64,000 nucleotides of DNA from an uncultured Bacteroidales bacterium (lineage in GTDB: Bacteria > Bacteroidota > Bacteroidia > Bacteroidales > P3), in the NCBI GenBank assembly GCA_900315935.1, contig ONBB01000002.1:149530-213529 (forward strand), written 5' to 3'. The notes beneath the pieces were generated by a model. That model did not search any database, was not told the DNA's origin, and saw nothing but the letters and a program-made list of their open reading frames with translations. A program made the translations under genes and the position numbers. Position 1 is the stretch's first letter, and every line of letters starts with the position of its first letter. Shown here in pieces: positions 43,145-52,976 of this stretch.

Positions 43145-43181
43145 CATCACGAATACGAATAACTAGCATGATTCTAATGAG

Positions 43182-44321
43182 ATGAAACACTGTGTATTGA
43201 CCACCATTCTGCTTCTGCTGGCCACCCTTGCCTCAGCGCAGGAGAACCGCCGCCTGTGGGCCGACGGGCCGCTGACGTGGGCTGACTTCAAGTCCGTGGT
43301 GTCGCCCGACGGCAACAGCAGCATGCTCCACTACCAACTCGGCTACGAGCCCGCCGAATTTCGCGACGAGAACGGCATCAAGGGCCAGTACTGCCGAGCC
43401 GTGGCCTGGATGGAGACCGGCAAGTCGTGGGTCGACGCCAACAGCCGCACCGCCCTCAACCTGCGCTACAACCAAGTGATATTCGACCTCCTCGAGGTGG
43501 AACGCCGCCAAATGGCGCAAGCCCTCGCCGCCTGCTCCGACGCCGCCTGCCTCAACGCAGCTCTCGCCACAGCCAACGCCAACCTCGAGAACTCCATCCG
43601 CTCGCTCCGCGCCGCGACCACCGACGGCACGGACTCCAACGCGATCATCACATGGGAACAGTCCGCCCGCCACCGGCTCGCTTCCCTGTCCGAAGCCCCT
43701 GAAGTGTGCCACCGTCTCTTGCCGTTCTCCACTGCCATCACCCTCGGCGCGGCCTACCACATGCCGGGTGGCGACGTGGCCGACCTTTTCTCTGCCGGTG
43801 GGGGCATGCACTTCGGCGCCGAGGTGGGCTGGAATCGCCATGTCGTTACTATGGATGTCATCCTCGCAGGCTCCAAGCTCCGTGAGTTCATGAATTTCAG
43901 CGATGACAACGGAATGCACCAGTTCAACCCCGGCTACAACTCCACGGTGGGTGCCGGTGTGTTCAGCTACGGCTACCGCATTGTGGAGACCGCCCGATTC
44001 AGCCTGACCCCAATGGCCGGATGGAGCTGGGGAGACCGCATCTTTTCCGACGGCGACTCCCGGGGAGGGATTTCCACCAACGGTGTCGCCCTCGGCCTGG
44101 CCTACCGCCACCATTTCTGGCAGCGCTACCGCCTGCCGGGCTCCGCCTGGGCGCTCCTCGGTCCTCATGGCTCCGAAATCTCGCGATGGAGTGTCGATGC
44201 GCGCATCTTCCTCATCCACAACAGTTACCCATTCGAAAACGCCAAGGTCTCCGGCTGGGCCCTGCAGTTCAGCCTCGGCATCACCCTCGGCGGCCGTGCC
44301 ACGCGCATGGAAACCCGCTAG
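43182..44321 (+). CDS. secreted protein with N-terminal DUF922-like and C-terminal outer-membrane barrel-like part
   Basis: The 379-residue product has a signal peptide ending LASAQ. Residues 20-160 (LWADGPLTWADFKSVVSPDG...LNLRYNQVIFDLLEVERRQM) follow the pattern of DUF922-like proteins, in which a LTWxDF segment opens the fold and a long helical part follows; the usual zinc HExxH is not seen. The second half (AITLGAAYHMPGGDVADLF..., LSLGITLGGRA-like end) has alternating strands like an outer-membrane barrel. Function unknown. It is a single-gene unit with its own promoter and a perfect palindromic terminator. Confidence 0.72.
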   Translation: MKHCVLTTILLLLATLASAQENRRLWADGPLTWADFKSVVSPDGNSSMLHYQLGYEPAEFRDENGIKGQYCRAVAWMETGKSWVDANSRTALNLRYNQVIFDLLEVERRQMAQALAACSDAACLNAALATANANLENSIRSLRAATTDGTDSNAIITWEQSARHRLASLSEAPEVCHRLLPFSTAITLGAAYHMPGGDVADLFSAGGGMHFGAEVGWNRHVVTMDVILAGSKLREFMNFSDDNGMHQFNPGYNSTVGAGVFSYGYRIVETARFSLTPMAGWSWGDRIFSDGDSRGGISTNGVALGLAYRHHFWQRYRLPGSAWALLGPHGSEISRWSVDARIFLIHNSYPFENAKVSGWALQFSLGITLGGRATRMETR

Positions 44322-44344
44322 CCCCTAAGACAATCCTCCCCTGC

Positions 44345-44387
44345 CCGAGGCTCCGCGAATCATGATTCGCGGAGCCTCGGCTTTTTT
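44345..44387 (+). terminator. perfect 36-bp palindrome terminator
   Basis: A 36-base perfect palindrome centred on TCATGA, with arms CCGAGGCTCCGCGAAT, is followed by CTTTTTTG. It lies 23 bases after the stop at 44321. Confidence 0.85.
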
Positions 44388-44428
44388 GTCCCCCGTCCTT
44401 CCCCCGACAGCTCCCCTAGAGAGTAAGA

Positions 44429-44450
44429 AGAGGGGCAAAACCTATAACTT
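44429..44450 (+). repeat. dispersed AGGGGCAAAACCTATA motif, copy 3
   Basis: AGAGGGGCAAAACCTATA followed by ACTT matches copies at 22719 and 33249. Upstream is CTCCCCTAGAGAGTAAGA. The motif sits in the 307-base spacer between convergent genes, which otherwise holds only the two hairpins. Confidence 0.75.
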
Positions 44451-44572
44451 TCTACACACTGAATATCAACATTGTACAAACGGCCATTTCAGGCCTGTCC
44501 TCCAGCTTTTTTTTCAAAAAAAATCTCAGTTTTATTCGGTATTGGCATGTAGCCTCCCCACCATCCCAAACC

Positions 44573-44608
44573 ATATTCCCCGACAGCAACTATGCTGTCG
44601 GGGAATAT
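44573..44608. terminator. hairpin after the OmpA-family gene
   Basis: ATATTCCCCGACAGC and GCTGTCGGGGAATAT form a perfect 15-base-pair stem around AACTAT. It lies 21 bases beyond the stop of the minus-strand OmpA gene. The T run is weak, so termination is likely but not certain. The core CCCCGACAGC recurs near 44403 and, in part, in the nqr terminator. Confidence 0.65.
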
Positions 44609-44628
44609 GTCTTCTACCATGTGAGATA

Positions 44629-46002
44629 TCAACCTTCTACAAGCACCTCCACACGGCGGTTGCGGGCGCGGCCCTCGTCGGTGGCGTTGGTGGCCACGGG
44701 TTGCTCCTCGCCGCGGCTGGAGGTGGCGATGCTGGTGGCCGGGGCGCCGAGTTCTACCATGCGACGGCGGACGGCCTCGGCACGCTCCTGGCCGAGCTGC
44801 AGGTTGGATTCAGCACTGCCGATGTCGTCGGTGTGGCCGACGAGAAGCACCTTGACGGAGGGATCCTCGCGCATGAGGACGCAGATGGCGCGGAGCGCAA
44901 GGTCGTCCTCGGTGCCCATCTGCGGCTCGCTGGAAGCAAAGTCGAAGGCGATGGTCATACCCTCAATCCTGCGCCTGACCTCGGCAGGGGCGGAGGCTTT
45001 CTGTTCCTGCACCTGCTCGACGACATGTGCGGCAGGCTGCTGGCGTTCCTGCTGCTCTTGCAGCACCTGCCGCTCGCGGCGGACGGGCTCGGCGGGCCGG
45101 GGTTCCTCGCGCTGCACCAGCACGGGTTCCTCCTTCGCGGGCTGGGCGGCATCGCAGCTCCAGCCGAAGTCCAGCCCCACCTTCACACCCACGCCCACCA
45201 AGCGCAGGGCATCGACCTGGCTCGAGCCGAAGGTGCCGTTGTAGTCCATCTGCGAGGCATCGCCGCTGCCGATGTTGACCAAGGGTTCGGTGCTCTCGCC
45301 GGCAAGGTTACTGAGGCCATAGGTTCCATAAAGGCCGAGATATAGGCCCCAGGCATGGCCCAGGGCGCGGCGCACGCCGAGGTCGGCCAGCAGGCTCACG
45401 CCCACCGGCAGGCGGTCGATGTCGCTCTCGAAGTCGGCGTCGTAGGTGCTGAAGCCGTGCTGCGGCAGGTCCTGCACGCGGTGGCCGATGGCGTGGAAGT
45501 GCCCCGTGGTGGTATAGGTGCCCTCGTCAGCGCGGTAGGTGCCGCCGACGTTGAAGTCAGCCTGTGCGCCCACGCCCACCATCAGCGCCCACGCACTGCC
45601 CATCGGCACACGCCAGAAGAGCTCCACAGGCACACTCACAAAGCCCAGCCGCTGGTGCTCGCGCCAGTGGTCGAAGGTGGTGTTGAGGTCGTAACGCACA
45701 CCGGGGTTCGAGCTGTGGGTAAGGTCAGTGGTCGACTCGGTAAAGTTGTAGAGGGTCGACGAGGCGGCGCTGGCATAGCGCACCCCAAAGCCCAAGCCGA
45801 AGTGGGGGCCAAAGAAGTGGGCGTAGTGGACGCCGGCGCCAAGGCCCAGCCCCAGCGTGTGGTCGCCCTGCGCGGGGCTGCAGGCCATTCCCTGCAGGCC
45901 ACCGCCGATGTTGATTCCTATATAGTTGCTGTGGCCGGCCTCCTGCGCCTGGGCTCCACAAGCCAGCGCGGCTGCCGCCATAAATATCACTAGACGTTTC
46001 AT
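44629..46002 (-). CDS. OmpA-family outer-membrane protein
   Basis: The 457-residue protein has a signal peptide (ending GAQAQ), an N-terminal barrel of about residues 25-270 (YIGINIGGGLQGM, LGLGLGAGVHYAHFF), a Glu/Gln/Arg-rich linker (EEPRPAEPVRRERQVLQEQQ), and a C-terminal OmpA peptidoglycan-binding domain with VLLVGHTDDIGSAESN, LGQERAEAVRRRMV and a final EGRARNRRVEV. Such proteins tie the outer membrane to the wall. It starts 25 bases after the stop of the giant adhesin and is probably cotranscribed with it. Confidence 0.93.
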   Translation of the reverse strand: MKRLVIFMAAAALACGAQAQEAGHSNYIGINIGGGLQGMACSPAQGDHTLGLGLGAGVHYAHFFGPHFGLGFGVRYASAASSTLYNFTESTTDLTHSSNPGVRYDLNTTFDHWREHQRLGFVSVPVELFWRVPMGSAWALMVGVGAQADFNVGGTYRADEGTYTTTGHFHAIGHRVQDLPQHGFSTYDADFESDIDRLPVGVSLLADLGVRRALGHAWGLYLGLYGTYGLSNLAGESTEPLVNIGSGDASQMDYNGTFGSSQVDALRLVGVGVKVGLDFGWSCDAAQPAKEEPVLVQREEPRPAEPVRRERQVLQEQQERQQPAAHVVEQVQEQKASAPAEVRRRIEGMTIAFDFASSEPQMGTEDDLALRAICVLMREDPSVKVLLVGHTDDIGSAESNLQLGQERAEAVRRRMVELGAPATSIATSSRGEEQPVATNATDEGRARNRRVEVLVEG

Positions 46003-46027
46003 ATTCTCTGTTTTTTTACTTTTGATT

Positions 46028-49000
46028 TTAGTTTCTAATCACACGCACCGCCATGCCGTCCACGCTCACGATGTAGCTTCCGCGCGGATAGGCGGAGAGG
46101 TCCATCCGAAGGCTGTCCCCCTCAAAGGAGCGGCGTTCCAGTTCGATGCCGGTGGTGGTCAGCACACGCACCTCGTGGCTCGCGCGGCGCGAGCCATCGA
46201 GCGTCAGCGTAACCACGCTTGCCGTAGGGTTGGGATAGGCGGTCAGCGTGATGTTGCCGTCGGTGATAAGGGTACCCATGTCGCTCTGCGGGCAGGTGTA
46301 GGTCTCCACGCCGTTCATCTTGGCGCTGACAAAGTACTCGCCCGTCAGGCCACCCTCCTGGTGGTAGTAGTAGTCGTTGGCACCCGGGATGAGGGTCCAC
46401 TCCGTCTCACCCGCCTCGCGGTGGTACCACTGCACATCGGTCAGGCACTGGCAGGTGTCCACCAGGGCGATGACGTCGTTGAACAGGGGCTGCACGTAGG
46501 TCTCCGGCAGGTTGACGTGAATCACCACGGGGATGGCGGCACTGGTGAGCTCGGGCCAACTGCTGTGGCGGAACTGGAGCACGGCGCTATAGTCGCCCGT
46601 GACCAAGCCGGCGGGCACCTCGATGTCGATGCTGCCCGGGGTGGTGATGGGCGTCCAGTCGGCAGCGGGGAAGGCCGCATGGGCAAACGCGAGGCGATAC
46701 TCGTTGGGCTGGCCGCTGCTGAGGCGGTAGCGCACCGCACCCGGGCCGGCGCAGTAGCCGTAAGCTTCCACCTCGATACCGTTCTCGCCGAAGGCGGCAT
46801 CGGTGGAGTAACTCTCAAGGATAGTCAGCGCGAGCGTTACCGTGCTGTCGCAGCCCTCGGCGTTGGTGAGGGTGTGGGTGGCGGTGGTGGTGGCGCGGTA
46901 GGTGTGTCCGTACCACGTAAAAGCGTCAAAGGCCACGGCGGCGGTGTCGCCCGTGTTGCTGTGGCGCACGGTGAGGTTCAGCGTTACGGTACTGTCGCAG
47001 CCGGCGACGTTGGTATATACATGCTGCGGGGCGGCGGAGGCGGTGTAGGTGGTGCCATGCCAGGCGAACACGTCGCAAGCCACAGCGGCGGTGTCGCCAG
47101 TGTTGCTATAATTGATAGTGAGGGCAAGCGTTACCGTGCTGTCGCAGCCAACGGCGTTGGTATAGACATGCTGCGGGGCGGCAGCGGCGGTATAATCCAC
47201 GCCATGCCAGCTGAAGGCGTCGCAGGCCACGGCGGCGGTGTCGCCAGTGTTGCTATAATTGATAGTGAGGGCGAGCGTAACCGTGCTGTCGCAGCCGGCG
47301 GCATTGGTATATACATGCTGCGGGGCGGCAGAGGCGGTGTAGGTGGTGCCATGCCAGGTGAAGGCATCGCAAGCCACGGCGGCGGTGTCGCCGGTGTTGC
47401 TATAATTGATAGTGAGGGCAAGCGTTACAGTGCTGTCGCAGCCGGCGGCATTGGTATATACATGCTGCGGGGCGGCAGCGGCGGTGTAGGTGGTGCCATG
47501 CCAGGCGAAGGCGTCGCAAGCCACAGCGGCGGTGTCGCCAGTGTTGCTATAATTGATAGTGAGGGCGAGCGTAACCGTGCTGTCGCAGCCGGCGGCGTTG
47601 GTATAGACATGCTGCGGGGCGGCGGAGGCGGTGTAGGTGGTGCCATGCCAGGTGAAGGCGTCACATACCACTGCGGCGGTGTCGCCAGTGTTGCTGTAGT
47701 TGACGGTGAGGGTGAGCGTTACCGTGCTGTCGCAGCCGGCGGCGTTGGTATATACATGCTGCGGGGCGGCAGAGGCGGTGTAGGTGGTGCCATGCCAGGC
47801 GAAGGCGTCGCAGGCCACGGCAGCGGTGTCGCCGGTGTTGCTATAATTGATAGTGAGGGCGAGCGTTACCGTGCTGTCGCAGCCGGCGGCGTTGGTATAG
47901 ACATGCTGCGGGGCGGCGGAGGCGGTGTATTCTACGCCATGCCACGTGAAGGCGTCGCATACCACGGCGGCGGTGTCGCCAGTGTTGCTGTAGTTGACGG
48001 TGAGGGCGAGCGTAACCGTGCTGTCGCAGCCAGCGGCGTTGGTGTAGAGGTGCTGCGGGGCGGCAGAGGCGGTGTAGGTGGTGCCATGCCAGGTGAAGGC
48101 GTCGCAGGCCACGGCGGCGGTGTCGCCGGTGTTGCTGTAGTTGACGGTGAGGGCGAGCGTTACCGTGCTGTCGCAGCCGGCGGCGTTGGTATATACATGC
48201 TGCGGGGCGGCAGAGGCGGTGTAATCCACGCCATGCCATGTGAAGGCGTCGCAGGCCACGGCGGCGGTGTCGCCAGTGTTGCTGTAGTTGACGGTGAGGG
48301 TGAGCGTAACCGTGCTGTCGCAGCCGGCGGCGTTGGTATATACATGCTGCGGGGCGGCGGAGGCGGTGTAATCCACGCCATGCCAGGTGAAGGCGTCGCA
48401 GGCCACGGCGGCGGTGTCGCCAGTGTTGCTGTAGTTGACGGTGAGGGCAAGCGTTACCGTGCTGTCGCAGCCGGCGGCGTTGGTATATACATGCTGCGGG
48501 GCGGCAGAGGCGGTATAATCCACGCCATGCCAGGTGAACACGTCGCAAGCCACAGCGGCGGTGTCGCCGGTGTTGCTGTAGTTGATAGTGAGATCCAGCG
48601 TGGTGATGGTTACATGGAAGGGGTCGACCACCACGGTGTCGGTATAGGTGCCTGTGGCGGTGCGCTCGATGCCGCCGAAGAGGTAGGTGCCGTCGCACTG
48701 CTGGTGTGAGCCGTATACACGCAGGGTGTCGACGCTCTCGTCGAGGTCATAGTGGGTGTAGGTGGTAACGAGGCTGTCGGGACAGGGGCTATTACGGCTG
48801 CCCTGCCGCAGCACGGAAACCTGTGTGGTGTCGTCGTAGTCGTAGCCCTTGGCGGTGGAGACGACGGTGTCATATATATATGTTTTCGCGCGCGGAACAA
48901 CTGTCAGTTGCAACTGACTGCCACTCATCAGGCAGCCGCGGGGGTTGAAGACGCTGTGGTCGAGGTGGTGTGTGCCGGGGGTGGTGATGGTGTCGCCATC

Positions 49001-52000
49001 CCAGATGTAGGGCAAGCTGGTCTCGCAGATTACTTCTGTATGTAGACTGTTAGCCATAGTCCCTTCCACCTCCAGGTGCAGCACGGTGATGCTGTCGCGG
49101 AACGGCATGCGGACGGTGTCGTAGTAGGTGTCCGACCAAATAAGATAACGACTACCGAAGTGGTAGATAGTACCCGCACAAATGGTGTCGTAGAGGATGG
49201 TGCGGACGGTGTCGGTCGTTTCGTCGAGGTCGTGCCATGTGATGGTGGTAACCAGGCTGTCCCGGCAGGGATAGTTATTGACCGGCACGGTAGTCTCGGT
49301 GGTGTCGCTGTAGTCGTAGCCCTTGGCGGTGGAGCGGACGGTGTCGTAGATATAGGTGTGCGGCCGCTGGAACACCGTCATCTCATACTTCTTTCCACTG
49401 TGCCAGCAGCCCCTGGGCGTGAGCACACGCTCGTCGGACGTGTAGTCGCCCGGCGCATCGATGTTTTGCCCGCGCCAGGTGAAGGGCAGGGAAGTCTCGC
49501 AGTACACGACGGGAAGACTCACCCCCCCCATATTCCAGTTACCCTCGGTCGTGAGGTGGAGGATGGTAACGCTGTCGTAGAGCGGCCGGTGGACGGTGTC
49601 GTAGAAGGTGCCACCACTTATTATGGCTTTATTGGCCCAGTGGTAGGTCGTGCCGACGCACATGGTGTCGTAGATGTGCACCACCACGGTACAGCCATAC
49701 TCCTGCAGGTAGGCGGCGGGGATACCTCTCACAGCGCTGTAGGCCGCCATACTCCCGCAGGGGACCAGTATCTTTGAATCCCAACTACTGCCACTCCCGA
49801 ACATACTAGCCCAGGTGCTGAGGCGAGAAGCGTCGGAACCAAGGAAGACGATAGTGTCGTTTTGTCTAAGAGTCATCGTTTTAAAAAAACAGTTTTGGTT
49901 GAAAAAGTTCACCGATGCAGGGATGACGAGCTTCTTCACAGCAGTGCACCTGTCAAATGCTTCATAACCGATGGTGTCGATGGTGGGGGGCAGTGAGATG
50001 TATCCGTCGAGACTATAACATTGTTTGAAGGCATAATCGCCTACCTGGACGACGGCGTAGGCCGTGCCGCCATGACGCACGGTGTCGGGGATATCCAGGT
50101 TGCCCGAGGGCTCGGTGTAGCCGCTGTAAGAGAGGTAGAGAGTGTTGGGAGGCACCACGGCCACCCTGTCCGTGCCGATGATGCGGTACCAGAGGCGGTT
50201 GCCGAGGGTGTCGACAGAGAAGCTATAGTGGGCCTCGCTGACTACGAGGATGTTGATGCTGTCGTAGCCGGGGAGGTGGATGGTGTCGCGATACTCGCCG
50301 GGCGAGGTGATTGAACGGCCGGCGAAGGTGACGGGGCCCATCGCGTAGAAGAGCGTGTCGTAGAGGTAGACATTCACCGGGCAGCCGCGCTCCTGGAAGA
50401 CGGTGTTGGAGGGGTCCCAGTCTTCGTTGACGGGGGCGGCATCGAGCGCGGCGCGGTAGGCGGCGGAGGTGCCGCAGGGGGTGATGATGCTGTCGACCTG
50501 GGTGTTCTTGAACACACCCGCGGCGAAGGTGGGCACCGTGGTGCCGCGGAACTCCACCGAATGGATGGGACGACCATTGGGACGGGAAAATGCGGACGCC
50601 CCCACCGACTGCAGCGAGGTGCCCAGCGAGATACGCCCGGAGATTGCGTTGGGGACAGTGGTAATTTCGGCAAAAGCTTGCTCACCAATACTCGTGCAGC
50701 TGTCGCCCACCCAGAGATACGGGCATAATCCAATGCGATAAAAACCTTTATCACCAATCGTGCGCACGTTGGGCAGCACTAGCGGCTGCGATATAACCTT
50801 GGGGAAGAAGGCTTCGCGACCGATGACCTCGGCCCAGATGGTGTCGCTGGCCAGCTTGAGGCGGGAATTGAACGCAGTCGTGTAAAAGGCATATACCTCG
50901 ATGATGCGGAGCGAGCGCGGGAGGGAGACGCGGAGTTCCTGGGAGGTTCTACGGATATGAAAGGCTTCCGTTCCCACCTCGGAGATACCCTCGGAGAGGG
51001 TCAGCGCGGAGATTGCGTCGCAGCAGTAAAAGGCTTTGCTTGCGATGCGGAAGACGGAGTAGGTGTGGCCGTCGTGGGTGACGGTGGCGGGGATGGCGAG
51101 GGAGTCGGTGGGGGGGGTGTAGTAGGCCCAGCCGCTACCGTTGGGCGCCACCACCTCGACGCTGTCGGTGCCGGTGATGCGGTAGTAGAGGCGCTGGCCG
51201 GTGGGTGCGTTGGCGTAGAAGCTATAGTGGGCCTCGCTGACTACGAGGATGTTGATGCTGTCGTAGCCGGGGAGGTGGATGGTGTCGCGATACTCGCCAG
51301 GCGAGGTGATCGAACGGCCGGCGAAGGTGACGGGGCCCATCGCGTAGAAGAGCGTGTCGTAGATGTGCACCACCACTGGGCAGCCATACTCCTGCAGGCA
51401 GGCGGCGGGGATATTGGGCACAGCGCTGTAGTCCGCCATACTCCCGCAGGGGACCAGTATCTTTGAATCCCAACTGCCGTTCGACCCGAACACTGTACTC
51501 CAGCTCCTGAGCCAAAAAGCGTTGGAACCAAGGAAGACGAGAGTGTCGTTTTGTCCAGCAGTCATCGTTCCTAGAAAACAGCTGTCGCTGAAAGCGATCA
51601 CCGATGCAGGGATGACGATCTTCCTCACAGCAGAGCACCTGGCAAATGCATAATCATTGATGCCGTAGATGGTGGGGGGCAGTGAGATGTATCCGTCGAG
51701 ACTATTACAATTGTAGAAGGCATACGGGCCTATATCTATGACGGCGTAGGCCGTGCCGCCATGACGCACGGTGTCGGGGATATCCAGGTTGCCCGAGGGC
51801 TCGGTGTAGCCGCTGTAAGACTGGTCGAGAGTGTTGGGCGGCACCACGGCCACCTCGTCCGTGCCGATGATGCGGTACCAAAGGCGGTTGCCGAGGGTGT
51901 CGACAGAGAAGTGCCAGTTCGCGCGGACGAGGCGGACGGTGGTGAGGCTGTCGTGGGTGTAGAAGAAGGCGGAGTCGATGTAGGTGCCTGCGGCGGTGAT

Positions 52001-52675
52001 GTAGCGCCCGTTGAGGATGTAGGTCCCGCCCAGGTGGATGGTGTCGGTGCGGAAGCCGACAGCGGTCGGGGCGGTGCCCCATTCGTGGAGGGTGGCGCTG
52101 GTGAAGGCGGTCCCGAAGGCGCTCTGGTAGGCGGCGGACTGGCCGGCAGGGACGTAGATGTGCTGCACAGCACCGGCCGTATACCCATTCGTAAAGGCAT
52201 TAAAGTATCCACTTGTTGTCACGGGGGGCGTGGCGGAACGGAAGACCAGGACGGAGCCGGAGCCAAAGCGATCGGACCTTTTAACTGCGCCATTGTCCAT
52301 AAAGTTCAGACCGGCCGGGAAAATGATGGTGTCGAAGTCGTTGTTGTTGAGTCCGTTCCACTCGATGCGGGTGATGCTATTGGGAAGTATCAGGGTGCCA
52401 CGGCCGCGGAAACTGCGTATACCATTACCGCCGATGGCGGTAACCTGGTAGGTGTGGGTGCCGTCGCTGACGGTGTAGGGGATGATGAGGCTGTCGGTCG
52501 CGCTGCCACCTATCGAGGTGTTGCCGGCCAGCTGGCAGGTGGTGGGCGAGGTGACCTCGAAGCGGAGGGACTGGCCGCTGGGGAGGGTGGCGTAGAAGAA
52601 GGTCTGCGCCGCGGCCCCGAGCCCCAGCGCCATGGCCATCGAGATGGCGAACAATTTGTGTAGGTGTTTTCTCAT
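46028..52675 (-). CDS. giant T9SS-exported adhesin with BspA-type leucine-rich repeats and tandem 49-residue repeats
   Basis: The 2215-residue protein has a signal peptide (ending LGAAAQ). Roughly the first 1050 residues are BspA-like LRR_5 repeats in three blocks (segments such as ISLPPTIYGINDYAFARCSA and KIVIPASVIAFSDSCF), with near-identical joints (FYAMGPVTFAGRSITSPGEY, twice). Then come C-x-T-S-L-P-Y-x-W modules, twelve tandem 49-residue repeats at about residues 1365-1952, and a T9SS type A sorting domain at the end (LTAYPNPTASVVTLTL..., GSYIVSVDGMAVRVIRN). It should be secreted and anchored on the surface, binding host or matrix ligands. A -7 box lies about 210 bases upstream. Confidence 0.93.
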   Translation of the reverse strand: MRKHLHKLFAISMAMALGLGAAAQTFFYATLPSGQSLRFEVTSPTTCQLAGNTSIGGSATDSLIIPYTVSDGTHTYQVTAIGGNGIRSFRGRGTLILPNSITRIEWNGLNNNDFDTIIFPAGLNFMDNGAVKRSDRFGSGSVLVFRSATPPVTTSGYFNAFTNGYTAGAVQHIYVPAGQSAAYQSAFGTAFTSATLHEWGTAPTAVGFRTDTIHLGGTYILNGRYITAAGTYIDSAFFYTHDSLTTVRLVRANWHFSVDTLGNRLWYRIIGTDEVAVVPPNTLDQSYSGYTEPSGNLDIPDTVRHGGTAYAVIDIGPYAFYNCNSLDGYISLPPTIYGINDYAFARCSAVRKIVIPASVIAFSDSCFLGTMTAGQNDTLVFLGSNAFWLRSWSTVFGSNGSWDSKILVPCGSMADYSAVPNIPAACLQEYGCPVVVHIYDTLFYAMGPVTFAGRSITSPGEYRDTIHLPGYDSINILVVSEAHYSFYANAPTGQRLYYRITGTDSVEVVAPNGSGWAYYTPPTDSLAIPATVTHDGHTYSVFRIASKAFYCCDAISALTLSEGISEVGTEAFHIRRTSQELRVSLPRSLRIIEVYAFYTTAFNSRLKLASDTIWAEVIGREAFFPKVISQPLVLPNVRTIGDKGFYRIGLCPYLWVGDSCTSIGEQAFAEITTVPNAISGRISLGTSLQSVGASAFSRPNGRPIHSVEFRGTTVPTFAAGVFKNTQVDSIITPCGTSAAYRAALDAAPVNEDWDPSNTVFQERGCPVNVYLYDTLFYAMGPVTFAGRSITSPGEYRDTIHLPGYDSINILVVSEAHYSFSVDTLGNRLWYRIIGTDRVAVVPPNTLYLSYSGYTEPSGNLDIPDTVRHGGTAYAVVQVGDYAFKQCYSLDGYISLPPTIDTIGYEAFDRCTAVKKLVIPASVNFFNQNCFFKTMTLRQNDTIVFLGSDASRLSTWASMFGSGSSWDSKILVPCGSMAAYSAVRGIPAAYLQEYGCTVVVHIYDTMCVGTTYHWANKAIISGGTFYDTVHRPLYDSVTILHLTTEGNWNMGGVSLPVVYCETSLPFTWRGQNIDAPGDYTSDERVLTPRGCWHSGKKYEMTVFQRPHTYIYDTVRSTAKGYDYSDTTETTVPVNNYPCRDSLVTTITWHDLDETTDTVRTILYDTICAGTIYHFGSRYLIWSDTYYDTVRMPFRDSITVLHLEVEGTMANSLHTEVICETSLPYIWDGDTITTPGTHHLDHSVFNPRGCLMSGSQLQLTVVPRAKTYIYDTVVSTAKGYDYDDTTQVSVLRQGSRNSPCPDSLVTTYTHYDLDESVDTLRVYGSHQQCDGTYLFGGIERTATGTYTDTVVVDPFHVTITTLDLTINYSNTGDTAAVACDVFTWHGVDYTASAAPQHVYTNAAGCDSTVTLALTVNYSNTGDTAAVACDAFTWHGVDYTASAAPQHVYTNAAGCDSTVTLTLTVNYSNTGDTAAVACDAFTWHGVDYTASAAPQHVYTNAAGCDSTVTLALTVNYSNTGDTAAVACDAFTWHGTTYTASAAPQHLYTNAAGCDSTVTLALTVNYSNTGDTAAVVCDAFTWHGVEYTASAAPQHVYTNAAGCDSTVTLALTINYSNTGDTAAVACDAFAWHGTTYTASAAPQHVYTNAAGCDSTVTLTLTVNYSNTGDTAAVVCDAFTWHGTTYTASAAPQHVYTNAAGCDSTVTLALTINYSNTGDTAAVACDAFAWHGTTYTAAAAPQHVYTNAAGCDSTVTLALTINYSNTGDTAAVACDAFTWHGTTYTASAAPQHVYTNAAGCDSTVTLALTINYSNTGDTAAVACDAFSWHGVDYTAAAAPQHVYTNAVGCDSTVTLALTINYSNTGDTAAVACDVFAWHGTTYTASAAPQHVYTNVAGCDSTVTLNLTVRHSNTGDTAAVAFDAFTWYGHTYRATTTATHTLTNAEGCDSTVTLALTILESYSTDAAFGENGIEVEAYGYCAGPGAVRYRLSSGQPNEYRLAFAHAAFPAADWTPITTPGSIDIEVPAGLVTGDYSAVLQFRHSSWPELTSAAIPVVIHVNLPETYVQPLFNDVIALVDTCQCLTDVQWYHREAGETEWTLIPGANDYYYHQEGGLTGEYFVSAKMNGVETYTCPQSDMGTLITDGNITLTAYPNPTASVVTLTLDGSRRASHEVRVLTTTGIELERRSFEGDSLRMDLSAYPRGSYIVSVDGMAVRVIRN
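46820..48583 (-). repeat. twelve tandem 147-bp repeats in the adhesin gene
   Basis: Twelve head-to-tail copies of exactly 147 bp encode units starting NYSNTGDTAAVACDAFTWHG and ending GCDSTVTLALT. Eleven differ at a handful of positions; the one nearest the C-terminus (RHSNTGDTAAVAFDAF...) has drifted. Each unit has two Cys, in ACDAF and GCDST, except the last, which has lost one. The region is prone to copy-number change by recombination. Confidence 0.97.
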
Positions 52676-52881
52676 AGGAAAAAATTAATTTATGATTTTT
52701 GATATTACTAATAGACAGAATTTGATAAAAAACGGCGTGCCCCGACGGGCACGTCGCCAAAAAATACAAATGAAAAAGTCAATCCAATGCCGGAACCTGA
52801 ACCGACATGGCCACACCTGGGAGGCGGCAAGTCTCTCAATATCTGCGTGTTGTGCATATAGGGATTGATAGTATGTCAATG

Positions 52882-52889
52882 CAAATATA
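52882..52889 (-). promoter_or_regulatory. -7 box of the giant adhesin
   Basis: On the minus strand TATATTTG fits TAnnTTTG. It lies about 207 bases before the adhesin ATG, implying a long leader. The rest of the 393-base spacer (52676-53068) holds an 11-bp array at 52977 and a duplicated GGAAGCTTAT near 53030. Confidence 0.6.
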
Positions 52890-52976
52890 CAAAAGTTTTC
52901 GTAAAAAACAAAAAAAATCCAAAAATTTTGTTAGAGGGGGAGCGGAAGGGATGCCCCTTGCATTCGGGAGACCCCA

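Noticed and set aside
46820-48583. Regularly spaced repeats considered as a CRISPR array
   Set aside because: The 147-bp units are contiguous coding repeats without unique spacers, and no cas gene is present.
45926-48709. 927-codon open frame on the plus strand, rich in GGVASVAVVDGEGER-like repeats
   Set aside because: It is antisense to the 147-bp repeats of the adhesin. The open frame results from repeating one stop-free unit, and it lacks signal peptide, promoter and family features.
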